NCBI GenBank assembly: GCA_021234155.1
Contig: JAJEKV010000251.1
Span: 62,001-126,000, forward strand
Direction of reading: 5' to 3'
DNA: 64,000 nucleotides
From: Isoetes taiwanensis
Lineage: Eukaryota > Streptophyta > Lycopodiopsida > Isoetales > Isoetaceae
Shown: positions 1 through 11,700 of the stretch, piece after piece
Position numbering within the stretch: position 1 is the stretch's first letter
Layout of the letters: the number at the start of each line of letters is the position of its first letter
The notes under the pieces: generated by a model
What the model was told of the DNA's origin: nothing
The model's input: the letters and a program-made list of their open reading frames with translations, nothing else
The model's database searches: none
Translations under genes and position numbers: made by a program

Positions 1-900
1 ATCCGAAAAATGCACCTTTGCGTCACTTCGGGTGTTCTATTGGGACACGTTGTCGCCGAAAGCGGTATCACCACCGGATCCCGCCAAAATCGGGCTTGTG
101 TGCTCAAGGCTCAAGCACCGGCCAATATCAAGGAGACACGCTCTTTCCACGGGTAAGGTCAATTATTACTCCACCTTCATTCCCGGACTAGCGACCATTG
201 CAGATCCCATTCATAAACTCACGGGTGATGAATCCACCGGGCTTGGAATTCCCTGTAGGATGTGCTTTCAACAGCTTGAAGCTCTTGCTTACTCAGCCCC
301 GGTTCTTGTTCCTCCTCAATGGGACAAGCCCTTTCATGTTCATGTCGATGTCTCCCGGCATTTGCTATTGAGGCTGTTCTTTTCAAGAATATGATCGCCT
401 CGACAAACCAAACCGATCGCCGGCCGGAACTCAATTCTGGCTGGAAAGAACTACTCGCCACGAGCGAAGCCTTGGGTTTAATTTTTTCAAGGTCCAACGC
501 TTCCGCCACTATCTTTTTGGGCAGTCGGATCAAATTCTTTGTTGACCACCGTGCACTTCTTTATTTGATCAACAAATCCACGCCCACGGGCCGCATTGCT
601 CGTTGGGTCCTCCTTCGCAAGAATTTGCACCTTTGGAAATTGTTCACAAGGCGGGCAAATCTCATGTTGTCCCGGATTATCTTTCACGATCCACACAGAT
701 GATCCCTCCACCGGAGTCTCGGACGCCTTTCCCGACGCTCAACTCTTTTCTCGGGTCACGGCAACACCTCATTGGTTCCATGACTTTCAGCGATATCTCC
801 TCACAGCGCTCTTCCACGGAGGACGCCACGCCTCTCAGCGACCAGCGACAATCCGTCGACATCAATTTCTCCGCGAGGTCCGCGGACTACACCATGGTTG
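1..900 (+). pseudogene. Ty3/gypsy reverse transcriptase C-terminus and RNase H relic
   Basis: Fragments in several frames give the usual RT-to-RNase H order. Near 160-235 is the connection sequence YYSTFIPGLATIADPIHKLT, typical after the plant gypsy RT. Near 530-600 is FFVDHRALLYLINKS, the RNase H segment that normally carries a catalytic Asp (TDHxAL). Near 625-690 is HKAGKSHVVPDYLSR, the end of the RNase H/connection region (typically GxxNxxADxLSR). No frame is intact, so no active enzyme is encoded. It would have copied retrotransposon RNA and removed the template. The RT catalytic YxDD lies upstream of the window. Confidence 0.85.
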
Positions 901-904
901 CAAG

Positions 905-2098
905 GCCATCTTTATAAAAAGGGTAAGGATACCATCCTTCGATTTGTGTTCTCCCTCATGAGGTCCCAGATATTGTTCGAGAAGCCCATGAAGGGCCGGT
1001 GGTGGTCATTTTCATGGTGACACCACGCGACGCAAAATCCTTCTTCTTTGGTTATTTTTGGCCCACGCTTTTCAAAGGCGCCACGCCCACGCCCGCGTGT
1101 GATGCTTGTCGGCGTGTGGGAAAGCCCACGCCCGCGTGGCGCTCTTGCATTGACACCGGCCGCCCGCCCCTTCCCTTCAAGCAAATGGGGATGGATTTTG
1201 TGGGACCCATTGATCCGCTGCAAGCGGCACACCCGCGTGCGCTACATTACGTTCTCACCGACTCACGCTACCAAATGGGCGGAAGCTTGCGACTTCCGCA
1301 CAACACTGCAGCCAGCCACGACCAAGGTCATCTATCAACAAATCATCACGCGATTCGGCCGCCCCTACCTGAGCTGGTGATCGTGGTGTCCATTTTATCA
1401 ATCATACCATCAAGGAGTCGACGGATTATCTTCCTCGATACATCATCACAAGAGCACACCTTACTATCCTCAAGGGAATGGTTTTGAGAAAGCACCAACA
1501 AAACTCTGGTCACAATTCTCAAGAAAATTTGTGACGCTTCTCGTGACCGACCGGCAAACCAAGCTTCCCTCTTTTGTTCTTTGGGCTTACAATACTTGTT
1601 TCAAAATAGCTACAGGTCACACTCCTTTTAAATTGGTTTATGGTCAAGAAGCTCTCATGCCATTTGAATACATCCTTCCAACTCTCCGTTTTCAACTGGC
1701 TACCGCCCATAATCCGCCTGTTGCACTCAAAGAAAGGGTTTATCAATTGGAGCAGTTGGATGAACTTAGAAGGGATGCTTATATTCGTGTTCTTCATGGA
1801 CAGCGGTTGCGAGAAATCATTGCATGACAAAAGACTTAAGACAAAAACATTCAAAGAAGGAGATTTGGTTCTTCTTTATGATTCTCGGTACAAAAAATTT
1901 TTAGGGTAAGCTAAAGTTCGATGGCTTGGCCCTTATCAAATTGTTCAAGTGGTGCAACCCACGTTTTCCAAATTGAGTTAGATGGAACTCCATTACCTAC
2001 ACTGGTTAATGGCTTTCGCCTCAAAACATTTCATACCACAGAAAGTGAAAATCAACAAACGGATGCTGTTCCAAACACAAACACAACAGATAGTGACT
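905..2098 (+). pseudogene. Ty3/gypsy integrase relic
   Basis: Collinear pieces of an integrase in shifting frames. Around 965-1115 is a degenerate H-H-C-C zinc-binding region ending CDACRRVGK. Around 1150-1215 is FKQMGMDFVGPIDPL, with the first catalytic Asp. Around 1335-1370 is TRFGRPYLSW, where the second Asp is normally found just after. Around 1455-1485 is a YYPQGNG-F-E-like segment with the third acidic residue. Around 1585-1670 is GHTPFKLVYGQEALMPFEY, highly characteristic of plant gypsy integrases. GPYQIVQV near 1936 and an LDGTPLPT-VNGFRLK stretch finish the C-terminal domain, with a stop at about 2098. It is inactive because of frameshifts and stops. Confidence 0.85.
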
Positions 2099-2119
2099 AA
2101 CTGGCGGCATATTTATATT

Positions 2120-2870
2120 ATATAGGTGGAATTTTTACAAAATGTGGGCAGAACCCAGCTATTTCCGCTATGGGCGTGCCCTATTTACAAAAAGCTCAGG
2201 GCTCGAGCCCTATCTACTAAGTCCTAAGGAGAACACCCTCTACCCGGGTTGGAGCGAGGAGGTAATACGCAGGATGTGGTACCAGTTGTGCTCAGGGTCC
2301 CAGCGCAGGTGCAGAATCACCTCCATCCCGTTGGTGTGGGGATCGGCATGCTCAGCCATGCTTAGGCACACCACCCGTCCATAGCAATGCCCGCGATTGT
2401 GGCACCGCCGAGGTCCGTCAGGCAGTCCATTTTGCACGTAATCCACTCCGGGCGGTTGGAAGGCATAGTGCATTTGTCATGCAAACCAAAGAAGGACATC
2501 TTGGCGCCATCGGGTGTCTCCGCTTCAACCTCGCTTCTCTTATATAGCCAACCGAGGAACTCCCTCGCCGGCGTGGACCAATCAAAAATTACCGCCAGCG
2601 TGGTTTGCAATGCAAGGTTTGTTACTAAATGGGGAATCTTTTCTCCCGTACCGCATATCTAGCCATGGTACCTTGACACCTTCGTTTTAATGATATCCCG
2701 CCCGAGGTTGCCCGGCATTAAATGTCATTCCTTCTTTTCATGCCCGTCGAACATTAATGTGTTGCCTTTTGCCACTTTGTCACATCGGATCATTCACTTA
2801 CGCCTCATCGCCACCGTTCATTGCTTCTCCCTTTACCATTTGGGGACTTAGCCAAATTTTGCCTTTCAAT
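2120..2870 (-). other. Post-pol segment with an antisense coding-like stretch
   Basis: Downstream of the integrase stop, the minus strand from about 2610 to 2240 reads as one coherent peptide if one frameshift near 2400 is allowed. Its pieces include TLAVIFDWSTPAREFLGW and HTNGMEVILHLRWDPEHNWY. I recognise no family. It may be an antisense ORF of the gypsy element, as some plant gypsy lineages carry, or older sequence captured by it. The flanks (2120-2240, 2660-2870) hold nothing I can name. Confidence 0.3.
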
Positions 2871-5800
2871 TGCCCCGCGCATCTGTAGCCACCTGGCCTC
2901 ATCAGCGGTTGAAGGTTAAGCCCTCATCATGCCCCTTCACCTACACTTACTGGCGCCCTAAAACCTTTTTCGTCTATCTGCGCCTTCATCTTACGTTCTC
3001 GCTCTCGCCTTCTCGGGGCCGGTTCCTTACGTTCGGCGCTTTTAAGCCATGGCTGCCCCCAAACTTACTACGCTTCAAGCTTACGCTCCAAGGGATGCGA
3101 CTCTTTTGGTGCATTATGTCTTTCTCGGGCCCACCCGCCGAGAGGCCCTTGTTGGTCCGAGTCGGAAGTTGCGGAGCATACAAGCTTTACAATTTTCACA
3201 AATGGAGCTCGGCCCCAAATCCGGCGCCAATTGCGGCGGTTCATCCCTCACATCGTCAACGGCGGGAAGGATTTGCTACGGTGGTCGATGGCACCACCAT
3301 TTTACTTACTCGGCATTTGATTTACGAGGTATTCCGCATCCTTTGCAAAACCTTCGTCTCTTGGGCTGCTTTTCACGGGACATGGGCGTCACTCAATTTG
3401 GCGCTCGCTTATCAAGCCAACCCGGCATCGCCTCACAAATATTGCCAAACCACATGAGACTTTTGTGAAGTTTCTGTGGCGAAAATTGCTTGGGCATTCC
3501 ATTAAGAACACCCACATCAATAAGCCGTTTTATAATATGGTCATCAACGCCATCCACTCCACTCTCCATGTTGATTGGCCCACGGCTCTTATTCTCAGCC
3601 TTCTTCAGAAGTAGGACCGCGTGGGCTACTCCCCCTCCCCATCTCGACATTTTGGTAGGTGGCCATCTTGAGGCCCTCATTCGTCATTACCTTCCCTGTT
3701 CTTGTGAGCCCTTCCACTTCCCATACCTCCACTTTCAGCTCTCTGCATTCCGGCGTCAAACCCAGCGGCTGTACCTTCACGCCCGGACTTCCCCACGATC
3801 ATGTTCAACACCCGGACCATGCATATTCTGTATCCTCTTCCTCCTCTGAAGCCACGCCTTCCCATTCCCGTCATGCCTCTCAACAATCTCAGACAAGGCA
3901 GCAACAGGGCCCTGCACCTCCACATCCTCGACAGCTCCTGTACAAATTCCAGCAAGATGTTCAAGCCGCTGCCACTGCGGCTACAAAGCATCACGGGGAG
4001 ACTCTCATGAATGGTGTTGGCGTCCACGAGGCTTCCGATCTTTGTTCAAAGAGACCTTCAAGCTGCCCAACGCCCATGTTCAAACTTTGAGGCCCAACTT
4101 CAAGAAAAGCACGCGGCTCTATTACAGGCCCGTATAGATCTCAAAAGTGCTCAGGATCAGACCAGCCTACTTACAGATCAGCAGGCTCAGCTCCAAACCC
4201 AAATTCAGGACTTATTGGAACAGAACAAGTCCAAAGATACCCTCCTGGGTAACAAGGAGAAAGACATTGCTAAGCTTCGACACCTTGTACTTTCGAGCTT
4301 TGTGACAATTCAACACTCAAGTTCAAAACCTCACCGGCGTGGACTTTCGACTCACCTCCCTTGAAGCTCAGCTTTCCACGCTGACCAATCAGTTAACGTC
4401 CCTCCAGACTCAGCTTTTGGAGGCTCAGAAACAAAAGGTCATCGATGACGTGGAGATTGCCACGCTTCGCCTCAATACTCCCGGGCAATCCTCTTCACAT
4501 GCCACGCTTCACGGTAAAGCGGGTCCGTGATCAGTCCGATCTTTTGTTAGAAAGGAGCATCGGATCCGTGACCTTGAACATCAGCTCCAGCAAGCGGTTC
4601 AATCTGGCGTGAAGCCCAAAACAAAGCGGGAGGGATATATTAACATTGCTACAAACATCCGTTGGATTTCTCTACTCCTTCCGGCTATCTTGACTATGTG
4701 GTGGCCCGGAGCGGCACCTCTTTCTTTTGAAATGGTACGCGGCCAATGGCAATGTTCATCAACGACCACTCAAAAGTGTGGACTTCGCCCGGATCTGGCG
4801 GATCTTTCTATAGAAGACAAGGGTTTATTTTGTGCACTCTTAGTCTTTGATCAGCTTACTATTGAAGATCCCGAATTAGTCATCTTCCGAGTTGTTCAGC
4901 CAATGGCTTATGTTTTCATGACTTCTATCGGCGGATCTCCATGATAAATTGCGGGATGAGGCCCATCGTGTTTTTAGAGGCAACTCAATCTTTGCTTGGT
5001 TGTTATCACCAACCAACAAATATTTCAAGGATCCCTTTCGGTCTCGGACTTTTGAGCGAGGAGTACATGGTGGCCCGGCTCGGCACTTACCCTCGTGGCG
5101 GTCGAAAGCGTTGGAGCAGTAAACAAAATGGCGCACCACGATGATCTTGAGTTTGCCCAGATTTATATGCGACTTGGGAGGCTACAATCAACTCCGTGGC
5201 CTTCGGAAAGCAAGACCATCCCCGCGGGTTGGGTCAATCCTCTGTCTATCAATTACTCTCTACTTGAGAATGGGACCATTGGTGTCGTGCTCTTGAGCCC
5301 GCGGCTGGGTCGACTCGCCTCGGATCTCCCGCGGATCTCCGGTGGGATCCCGATTTGTCGGGGCGCTCCAATTGGGAGGATAATGCCACTTTGGACACTC
5401 GAAAAATTGGATTTATATCGGTAATGGCGTGGTTGGCAAAAGCCCTGCGATGCCTTGCATGGTCTTGATACCTTCTTGCGAATGCTGCCACCTCACCGGA
5501 CCATTGGTCCACCGTCAAGCTGGTTTTACGTCTTTGCTCTCAAATGCATCACGCTTTCGGCTCTTTAAATGGCGGCGTCAATCTTTCACCGCAATCCGAA
5601 TGCGGCGTCGGTGCCGCCGGTCTCGGACTGCCTTCTCATGGAGTACCCGGTTTGTTCCGCCGGACGCCCATCGCCGCCACTGGAAGACATGTGCGCTCTC
5701 ACTTCCTCATTGAGGCTCATCTGCCCGTTGGGCTCAACACCGGCGGCTCTTCAAACCGCCCGGGACCTCATTGCTCATTACCATAATGGCCGAGCCTCAT

Positions 5801-5880
5801 TCCGTGAGGATCACTTTCCAATTTCTTTGGTTTCCCCCCGAGGAGCACTTCCTCCTTTTCTTGGGTTGGGTGTCATTTGG
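2870..5880 (+). pseudogene. Post-pol ORF relic of the gypsy element (coiled coil, hydrophobic C-terminus)
   Basis: Between pol and the 3' LTR lie ~3 kb of GC-rich sequence with overlapping broken plus-strand frames. The best stretches are a Ser/Pro/Gln-rich segment (about 3660-4090), a heptad-like Leu/Gln/Lys coiled coil (about 4020-4530, in two pieces) and a hydrophobic, Trp-rich putative membrane segment near 5850-5935. Some plant gypsy lineages (Athila, SIRE-like) carry an extra ORF here with coiled-coil and membrane segments, sometimes called env-like. Similarity is only in layout; I recognise no sequence family. A shifted gag or captured gene is also possible. Confidence 0.4.
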
Positions 5881-5887
5881 TGGGGAG
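5876..5887 (+). promoter_or_regulatory. Polypurine tract before the 3' LTR
   Basis: The purine-rich run GGTGGGGAG directly precedes TGTTAGTCC, the first bases of the 3' LTR. This is where plus-strand priming occurs in LTR retrotransposons. Confidence 0.7.
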
Positions 5888-6473
5888 TGTTAGTCCTGTG
5901 CCTCTGGTACGGGACTATTCATGCATCTGACGGACCAGGTCAAGCTCAAGGATCCTGAGGCAGGCAGAACGGGTCAGCCCGTCAAAAGCCCAAACAAAGA
6001 CCAAGCGGCGGACCCACGCGGTCAAAGCTGGGATTACGCTACCAAAGGCGCCCGCTCGGACAAGTGGCGGCCCGTCACGCCCCGTCGGTGTCGGCGTGAT
6101 TCTAGGAACTTCAAGAGGCACACCGCAAGCATTCCTGCCGAATCGGGCCTCCTTCGAGGAGTCGCACGAGATCAGATCGTCGAGTGTCTATATTGGGCCA
6201 AAGGCCATTGTACTATATATATGAGTAGAGCTAGCACATGAGTTTTAGATGAGTTTTGAGTCTTGTCTCTTTTCAGTCTTCTCTCGATTGCGAGAGCTCA
6301 TGTATGTTCATCATTGATATCAAGGAAGCTTATCATTTTCCTCTCATTGTTCTCTTTTGTTCTGTTTCCTTCTTCTTGTTCTCTTCTTGCAAATCCCGCG
6401 TGACATAGTGTTCGATCCACGGGTCCTCACAGAGGGCTGTCTTGCAGGAGTTCCCGAACCCAGACCCCAAACA
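5888..6473 (+). repeat. 3' LTR of the gypsy element
   Basis: This 586-bp LTR begins TGTTAG after the polypurine tract and ends AAACA. A TATA-like stretch (TATATATATG) lies at about 6213-6223 with pyrimidine-rich TTCTC/TTGTTC runs downstream (6320-6400), as expected for U3/R/U5. The right boundary is fixed by the next base, where sequence shared with the ~2.6-kb LTRs at 41670 and 44733 begins abruptly. Confidence 0.8.
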
Positions 6474-7200
6474 TTGGGTAAGCACAAACACAGACGGAAA
6501 ATCCTACGTGAGCACAGTGCTAAGACAATGACAACCTAATGCAAAGGAATATAACACATGAGCAACAGAAGCAAAGAACATAGCCAAAATACCAAATCAT
6601 CATAAACATAGCTCCGGGACAATGGGAAGCTCAGTCAGCCTATATACAGGCCCTGTTAGCAGCATCTTGCCCAGCCAGCTTACATTCCAAGCCCTGTAGC
6701 GGGTGGTGGGGTGAACCACATATGCGCATACCCTCTCAGCCCACGTCTGGCACTGGAGGACCTCTTACCATGGGAGTTCACAAGAGTTGACTGATGTAGC
6801 AATCCCTGCCAGGAGAACTACGCCCGGCGTCACAGAGTACAAGAATACAACATAGAATACAGGTGAACATGAGCATGTCGGAGCAAGCTAGGCCACCGAA
6901 CCTAGAAGCCCAACCCCGGAGGTTCCAATAGACATGATCAAATACCAAGACAACAGTGGAACAATGCAAAGACCAAGACATGTGAAGTTCATTAGAATAT
7001 TCCCTATACATGTGCCTAGATCATACCGTTGTCGAGGTTGCCCATACCCGTTGAAGTAGCTTTCCCAATGAACCCTACAATGACATAGAAGTATATCTCA
7101 TACTTAGCATTTTCATAATACTTACAACTTACGCTAAGGCAATTCCCCCCATTAAGGAATGCAACTCCACATTAGCTTCTGATAAATCCGTTGGTCATAG
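6474..7200 (-). repeat. Long-LTR element: LTR1, first fragment
   Basis: Nearly identical to 42062-42774 and 45084-~45790, which are parts of intact LTR2 and LTR3. The left end is cut by the gypsy insertion (6473/6474). The right end stops at ...GGTCATAG (7200), where the 32.5-kb block begins. The same LTR resumes with TAG TAACTTACC at 39701, so this fragment and 39701-41240 were once continuous. Confidence 0.9.
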
Positions 7201-7231
7201 CACACTCACCCCGCGTTTTGGTCCACTGTTG
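7201..7231 (+). repeat. Left terminal inverted repeat of the giant element
   Basis: A 31-bp repeat matching the reverse complement of 39670-39700 at 26 positions with no gap. The five mismatches are at positions 7, 13, 14, 15 and 27. It directly follows the TAG target duplication. Confidence 0.8.
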
Positions 7232-7319
7232 AAAAGTATAGTTTTCTTAGGTCCACATGTCCTTTATTCAGAGATTTCTACATGTAGATCTGTGGAGGTA
7301 TGGTTTTACTAACTAACGG

Positions 7320-7700
7320 TGTTGTTTTTTAAGTGGACAAGGAACGTCCACTGTTATTTTTTTAAGGAGTTGTGGTTTTTGTTTTTTTAGGACGTGTAGT
7401 TTTTTAAGGAGGTATGTTTTTTGTTAAAAAAACTGTGGTTTTTTCTTTTGAGGTAGTGGTGTTTTTAAGGAGGTGTAGTTTTTGGAGGTGTGGTTTATAA
7501 GTAAGTGTAGTTTTTTTTTAAGGATTTTGTGGTCTTTTGTTTTTAGGGCGTGTGGTTTTTAAGGAGGTATGTTTTTGTTAAAAAGGCGTGGTTTTTCTTT
7601 TGAGGTGGTGATGTTTCTAAGGAGGTGCGGTTTATAAGTAAGTGTAAGGAGGTTTTTTTCCAAGGATGTATGGTTCTCTAAAGGGGTGTGGTATTTTAAG
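7320..7700 (+). repeat. Left subterminal repeats
   Basis: G/T-rich sequence in which GTGGTTTTT and AAGGAGGTRTG motifs recur many times. A segment of about 110-125 bp is duplicated (about 7388-7510 and 7540-7645). The same GTGGTTTTT motif occurs inverted near the right end (AAAAACCAC around 39435-39540). Paired subterminal motifs are typical transposase-binding regions of CACTA-type elements. Nothing coding is seen here, and 7700-7950 is unremarkable AT-rich sequence. Confidence 0.6.
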
Positions 7701-7954
7701 GTTCTTTATAGCCAATTTTGTAAGCATCATTATACAATCATTGCACTGCTTCCATCCATATATGACACCCCATAAAGTATTCATATATGTTGTCATTACA
7801 TGCCATGTGTAAAAATGCAATATCTCATCTATTGTCCCTCTACCCCTCATGCTTATAGAAAACTAGAATGCAAAGGCATTATGAAGATCCCAAAATTGAA
7901 TTGAACTGAATTTAACTTTAACATCCATGGGGACCAACAAGTCTATCAGATCCA

Positions 7955-8101
<147 letters not shown>

Positions 8102-8165
8102 TTTTGCTTTTTTATGCCTCAAATCCATTTTTTGAGCATATGCACATGATCTCAGGTTCCAATCA

Positions 8166-11100
8166 GCTCAAACATGCCAAGGTGGCTCAAACATGCCACC
8201 AAGGTGCCTCAAACATACACAAGGTGGCTCAAACATGCCACAAAGGTGGCTCAAACATGCCACCTAGGGCTCCAACATGCCACCTAGGCTCCAACATGCC
8301 AAACCAGTGGCTCTAACATGCCACCTAGGCTCAAACATGCCAAGGTGGCTCAAACATGCCACGTGGGCTCCACCATGCCACCTAGGCTCCAACATGCCAA
8401 GGTGGCTCACAACATGTCACCTAGGCTTAAATATGCCAGGAGTTGGCTCAAACATGCCACCTAGGCTCCAAAGATGCCACCAGTAGCTCTAACATGCCAC
8501 CTAGGGCTCAAACACGCCAATGTGGCTCAAACATGCCACGTGGGCTCCAACATGCCACCTAGGCTCCAACATGCCAAGGTGGCTCAAACACGCCACCTAG
8601 GCTCCAACATGACAAGGTGGCTCAAACATGCCACATGGGCTTCAACATGCCACCTAGGCTCCAACATGCCAAGGTGGCTCAAACATGCCGCGTGGGCTCC
8701 AACATGCCAAGGTGGCTCCTAACATGCCACCTAGGCTCAAACATGCCAAGGTGGCTCCAACATGCCACCTAGGCTCCAACATGACAAAATGGCTCAAACA
8801 TGCCACCTAGGCTCCAGCGTGCTCAAACATGCCACGCTTGGGGCTCCAACATGCCACCTATGCTCCAACTTGCCAAGGTGGCTCACGTGGGCTCCAACAT
8901 GTCACTTAGGCTCCAACATTCCTAGGTGGCTCAAACATGCCACATAGGCTCAAACATGCCATGCAGGCTCACTTAGACTCCAACATGCCAAGGTGGCTCC
9001 AACATGCCACCTAGGCTCAAACATGCCAAGGTGGCGCAAACATGCCACCTAGGCTCCCAACATGCCACCTAGGCTCAAACATGCCAGGTGGCTCAAACAT
9101 GCCAAGGTGGGCTCAAACATGCCACCTAGGCTCCAACATGCCACCTAGGCTCCAACATGCCAAGGTGGCTCAAACATGCCACGTGGGCTCCACCATGCCA
9201 CCTAGGCTCCAACATGCCAAGGTGGCTCACAACATGCCACCTAGGCTTAAATATGCCAAGTTGGCTCAAACATGCCACCCTGGGCTCCAACATGCCATCG
9301 TGGCTCCTAACATGCCACCTAGGCTCAAACATGCCAAGGTGGCTCAAACATGCCACGTGGGCTCCAACATGCCACCTAGGCTCAAACATGCCAAGGTGGC
9401 TCAAACATGCCACCCTAGGCTCCAACATGACAAGGTGGCTCAAACATGCCACATGGGCTACAACATGCCACCTAGGCTCCAACATGCCAAGGTGGCTGCT
9501 CCAACATGCCACATGGGCACCACCTAGGCTCCAACATGACAAAATGGCTCAAACATGCCACCTAGGGCTCCAACGTGCTCAAACATGCCACGCGGGCTCC
9601 AACATGCCACCTATGCTCCAACATGCCAAGGTGGCTCAAACATGCCACGGAGGCTCCAACATGCCACCTAGGCTCTAACTTGCCAAGGTGGCTCAAACAT
9701 GCCCACGTGGTCTCCAACATGCCACCTAGGCTCCAACATGCCAAGGTGGCTCCAACATATACCACCTAGGCTCCAACGTGCTCAAACATGCCAAGGTGGC
9801 TCAAACATGCCACGTGAGCTCCAACATGCCACATAGGCTCCAACATGCCATGTGGGCTCCAACATGCCAAGGTGGCTCAAACATGCCACCTAGGCTCAAA
9901 CATGCCAAGGTGGCTCCCACATGCCAAGGTGGCTCCAACATGCCAAGGTGGCTCCCACATGCCAAGGTGGCTCCAACATGCCACCTAAGGCTCAAACATG
10001 CCAAGGTGGCTCAAACATGCCACCTAGGCCCAACATGACAAAATGGCTCAAACATGCCACGCGGGCTCCAACATGCCACCTATGCTCCAACTTGCCAAGG
10101 TGGCTCAAATATGCCACGTGGGCTCCAACATGCCACCTAGGCTCCAACATTCCTAGGTGGCTCAAACATGCCACCTAGGCTCAAACATGCCAAGGTGGCT
10201 CCAACATGCCACCTAGGCTCCAACATGCCACCTAGGCTGAAACATGCCAGGTGGCTCAAACATGCCAAGGTGGGCTCAAACATGCCACCTAGGCTCCAAC
10301 ATGCCACCTAGGCTCAAACATGCCACGTGGACTACATAATGCCACGTGGGCTCCAACATGCCAAGGTGGCTCAAACATGCCACCTAGGCTAAAAAATGCC
10401 AAGGTGGCTCCAACATGCCAACTAGGCTCCAACATGCTCAAACATGCCACGCGGGCTCTAGCATGCCACCTATGCTCCAACTTGCCAAGGTGGCTCAAAT
10501 ATGCCACGTGGGCTCCAACATGCCAAGGTGGCTCAAGCATGCCACGCAGGCTCCAACATGCCACCTAGGCTCTAACATGCCAAGATGGCTCAAACATGCC
10601 ACGTGGTCTCCAATATGCCACCTAGGCTCCAACATGCCAAGGTGGCTCCAACATGCCAAGGTGGCTCAAACATGCCACCTAGGCTCCAACGTGCTCAAAC
10701 ATGCCAAGGTGGCTCAAACATGCCACGTTGGCTCCAACATGCCACATAGGCTCCAACATGCCATGTGGGCTCCAACATGCCAAGGTGGATCAAACATGCC
10801 ACCTATGCTCAAACATGCCAAGGTGGCTCCCACATGCCAAGGTGGCTCCAACATGCCACCTAGGCTCAAACATGCCAAGGTGGCTCAAACATGCCACCTA
10901 GGCTCCAACATGACAAAATGGCTCAAACATGCCACCTAGGCTCCAACGTGCTCAAACATGCCACGCGGGCTCCAACATGCCACCTATGCTCCAACTTGCC
11001 AAGGTGGCTCAAATATGCCACATGGGCTCCAACATGCCACCTAGACTCCAACATTCCTAGGTGGCTCAAACATGCCACCTAGGCTCAAAGATGCCATGTA

Positions 11101-11395
11101 GGCTCACTTAGGCTCCAACATGCCAAGGTGGCTCCAACATGCCACCCTAGGCTCCAACATGCCACCTAGGCTCAAACATGCCAAGGTGGCTCAAACATGC
11201 CACATGGACTCCATAATGCCCGTGGGCTCCAACATGCCAAGGTGGCTCAAACATGCCACCTAGGCTCAAACATGCCAAGGTGGCTCCAACATGCCTGCGT
11301 GGGCTCTAACATGCCATCTAGGCTCCAACATGCCAAGGTGGCTCAGGCATGCCACCTAGGCTCAAGCATGCCACCTAGGCACCCCAAGTGGTGAC
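8166..11395 (+). repeat. 19-bp tandem satellite array, ~170 units
   Basis: The array is built from 19-bp units of two main kinds that often alternate: CTCAAACATGCCAAGGTGG and CTCCAACATGCCACCTAGG. Variants carry CCACGTGG, CCACATGG, CCACGCGG or CCTATGC in the variable half. The CAACATGCCA half is nearly invariant. Higher-order blocks recur, for example around 9660-9770 and 10580-10690. Because 19 is not a multiple of 3, each ORF has a 57-bp period, and long open frames appear in several frames and on both strands without being genes. The last units run into a unique tail (GTGACATGGCATGCC) shared with the satellite islands at 13960 and 14615. Confidence 0.97.
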
Positions 11396-11700
11396 ATGGC
11401 ATGCCAAGCAAGCAAGGGCAAGTTTTGACTAGGCCAAAAATGAAAAGATGTCCATCTTTGGTCTTTTCATTGGGTAATATTGGCAAATTTTAGGTGACAT
11501 GGCTAGATGATGGTGACATGGATATGATGACTAGGACTTTATGCAAGAAATATGATAACCTTTGAAATTTTTGTGGAGGAGTTTGGCAAGGGATAGAATA
11601 GAGGGATCTTGGAGAACTTAAAGCGCTGACACCCTTCCCCAAATCAAATCAGGCCAGGACTTTGCGTAGCTTTCTCACCGAGGAGGGGAGGGACGGACCC
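11390..11700 (+). repeat. Satellite tail, copy 1 of a ~310-bp direct repeat
   Basis: Starts with GTGACATGGCATGCCAAG and runs through AAGATGTCCATCTTTGGTC. It is closely similar to 13967-14275. Each copy follows satellite units, so satellite plus tail form one mobile or amplified unit. No coding sequence seen. Confidence 0.85.

Larger units (their letters stand above)
1..6473 (+). mobile_element. Ty3/gypsy LTR retrotransposon, 3' part, decayed
   Basis: This is the right-hand part of a plus-strand Ty3/gypsy element; its 5' end lies outside the window. The order is RT/RNase H relic, integrase relic, a ~3.8-kb post-pol region, a polypurine tract and a 586-bp 3' LTR. Pol is broken by frameshifts and stops but stays collinear. 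The element ends with ...AAACA at 6473. The next bases, TTGGGTAAGC, continue a different sequence, the long LTR seen uninterrupted at 42062 and 45084. The element is therefore inserted in that LTR, with TTGGG as the expected 5-bp target duplication; its left copy cannot be seen. Confidence 0.85.

Noticed and set aside
8166-11395. Long open frames of up to ~174 codons in the satellite
   Set aside because: They arise because a 19-bp repeat without stops opens frames in several registers on both strands; no composition or start context of a gene.
8166-11395. CRISPR array
   Set aside because: Units are directly adjacent 19-bp repeats without unique spacers, and the DNA is eukaryotic.
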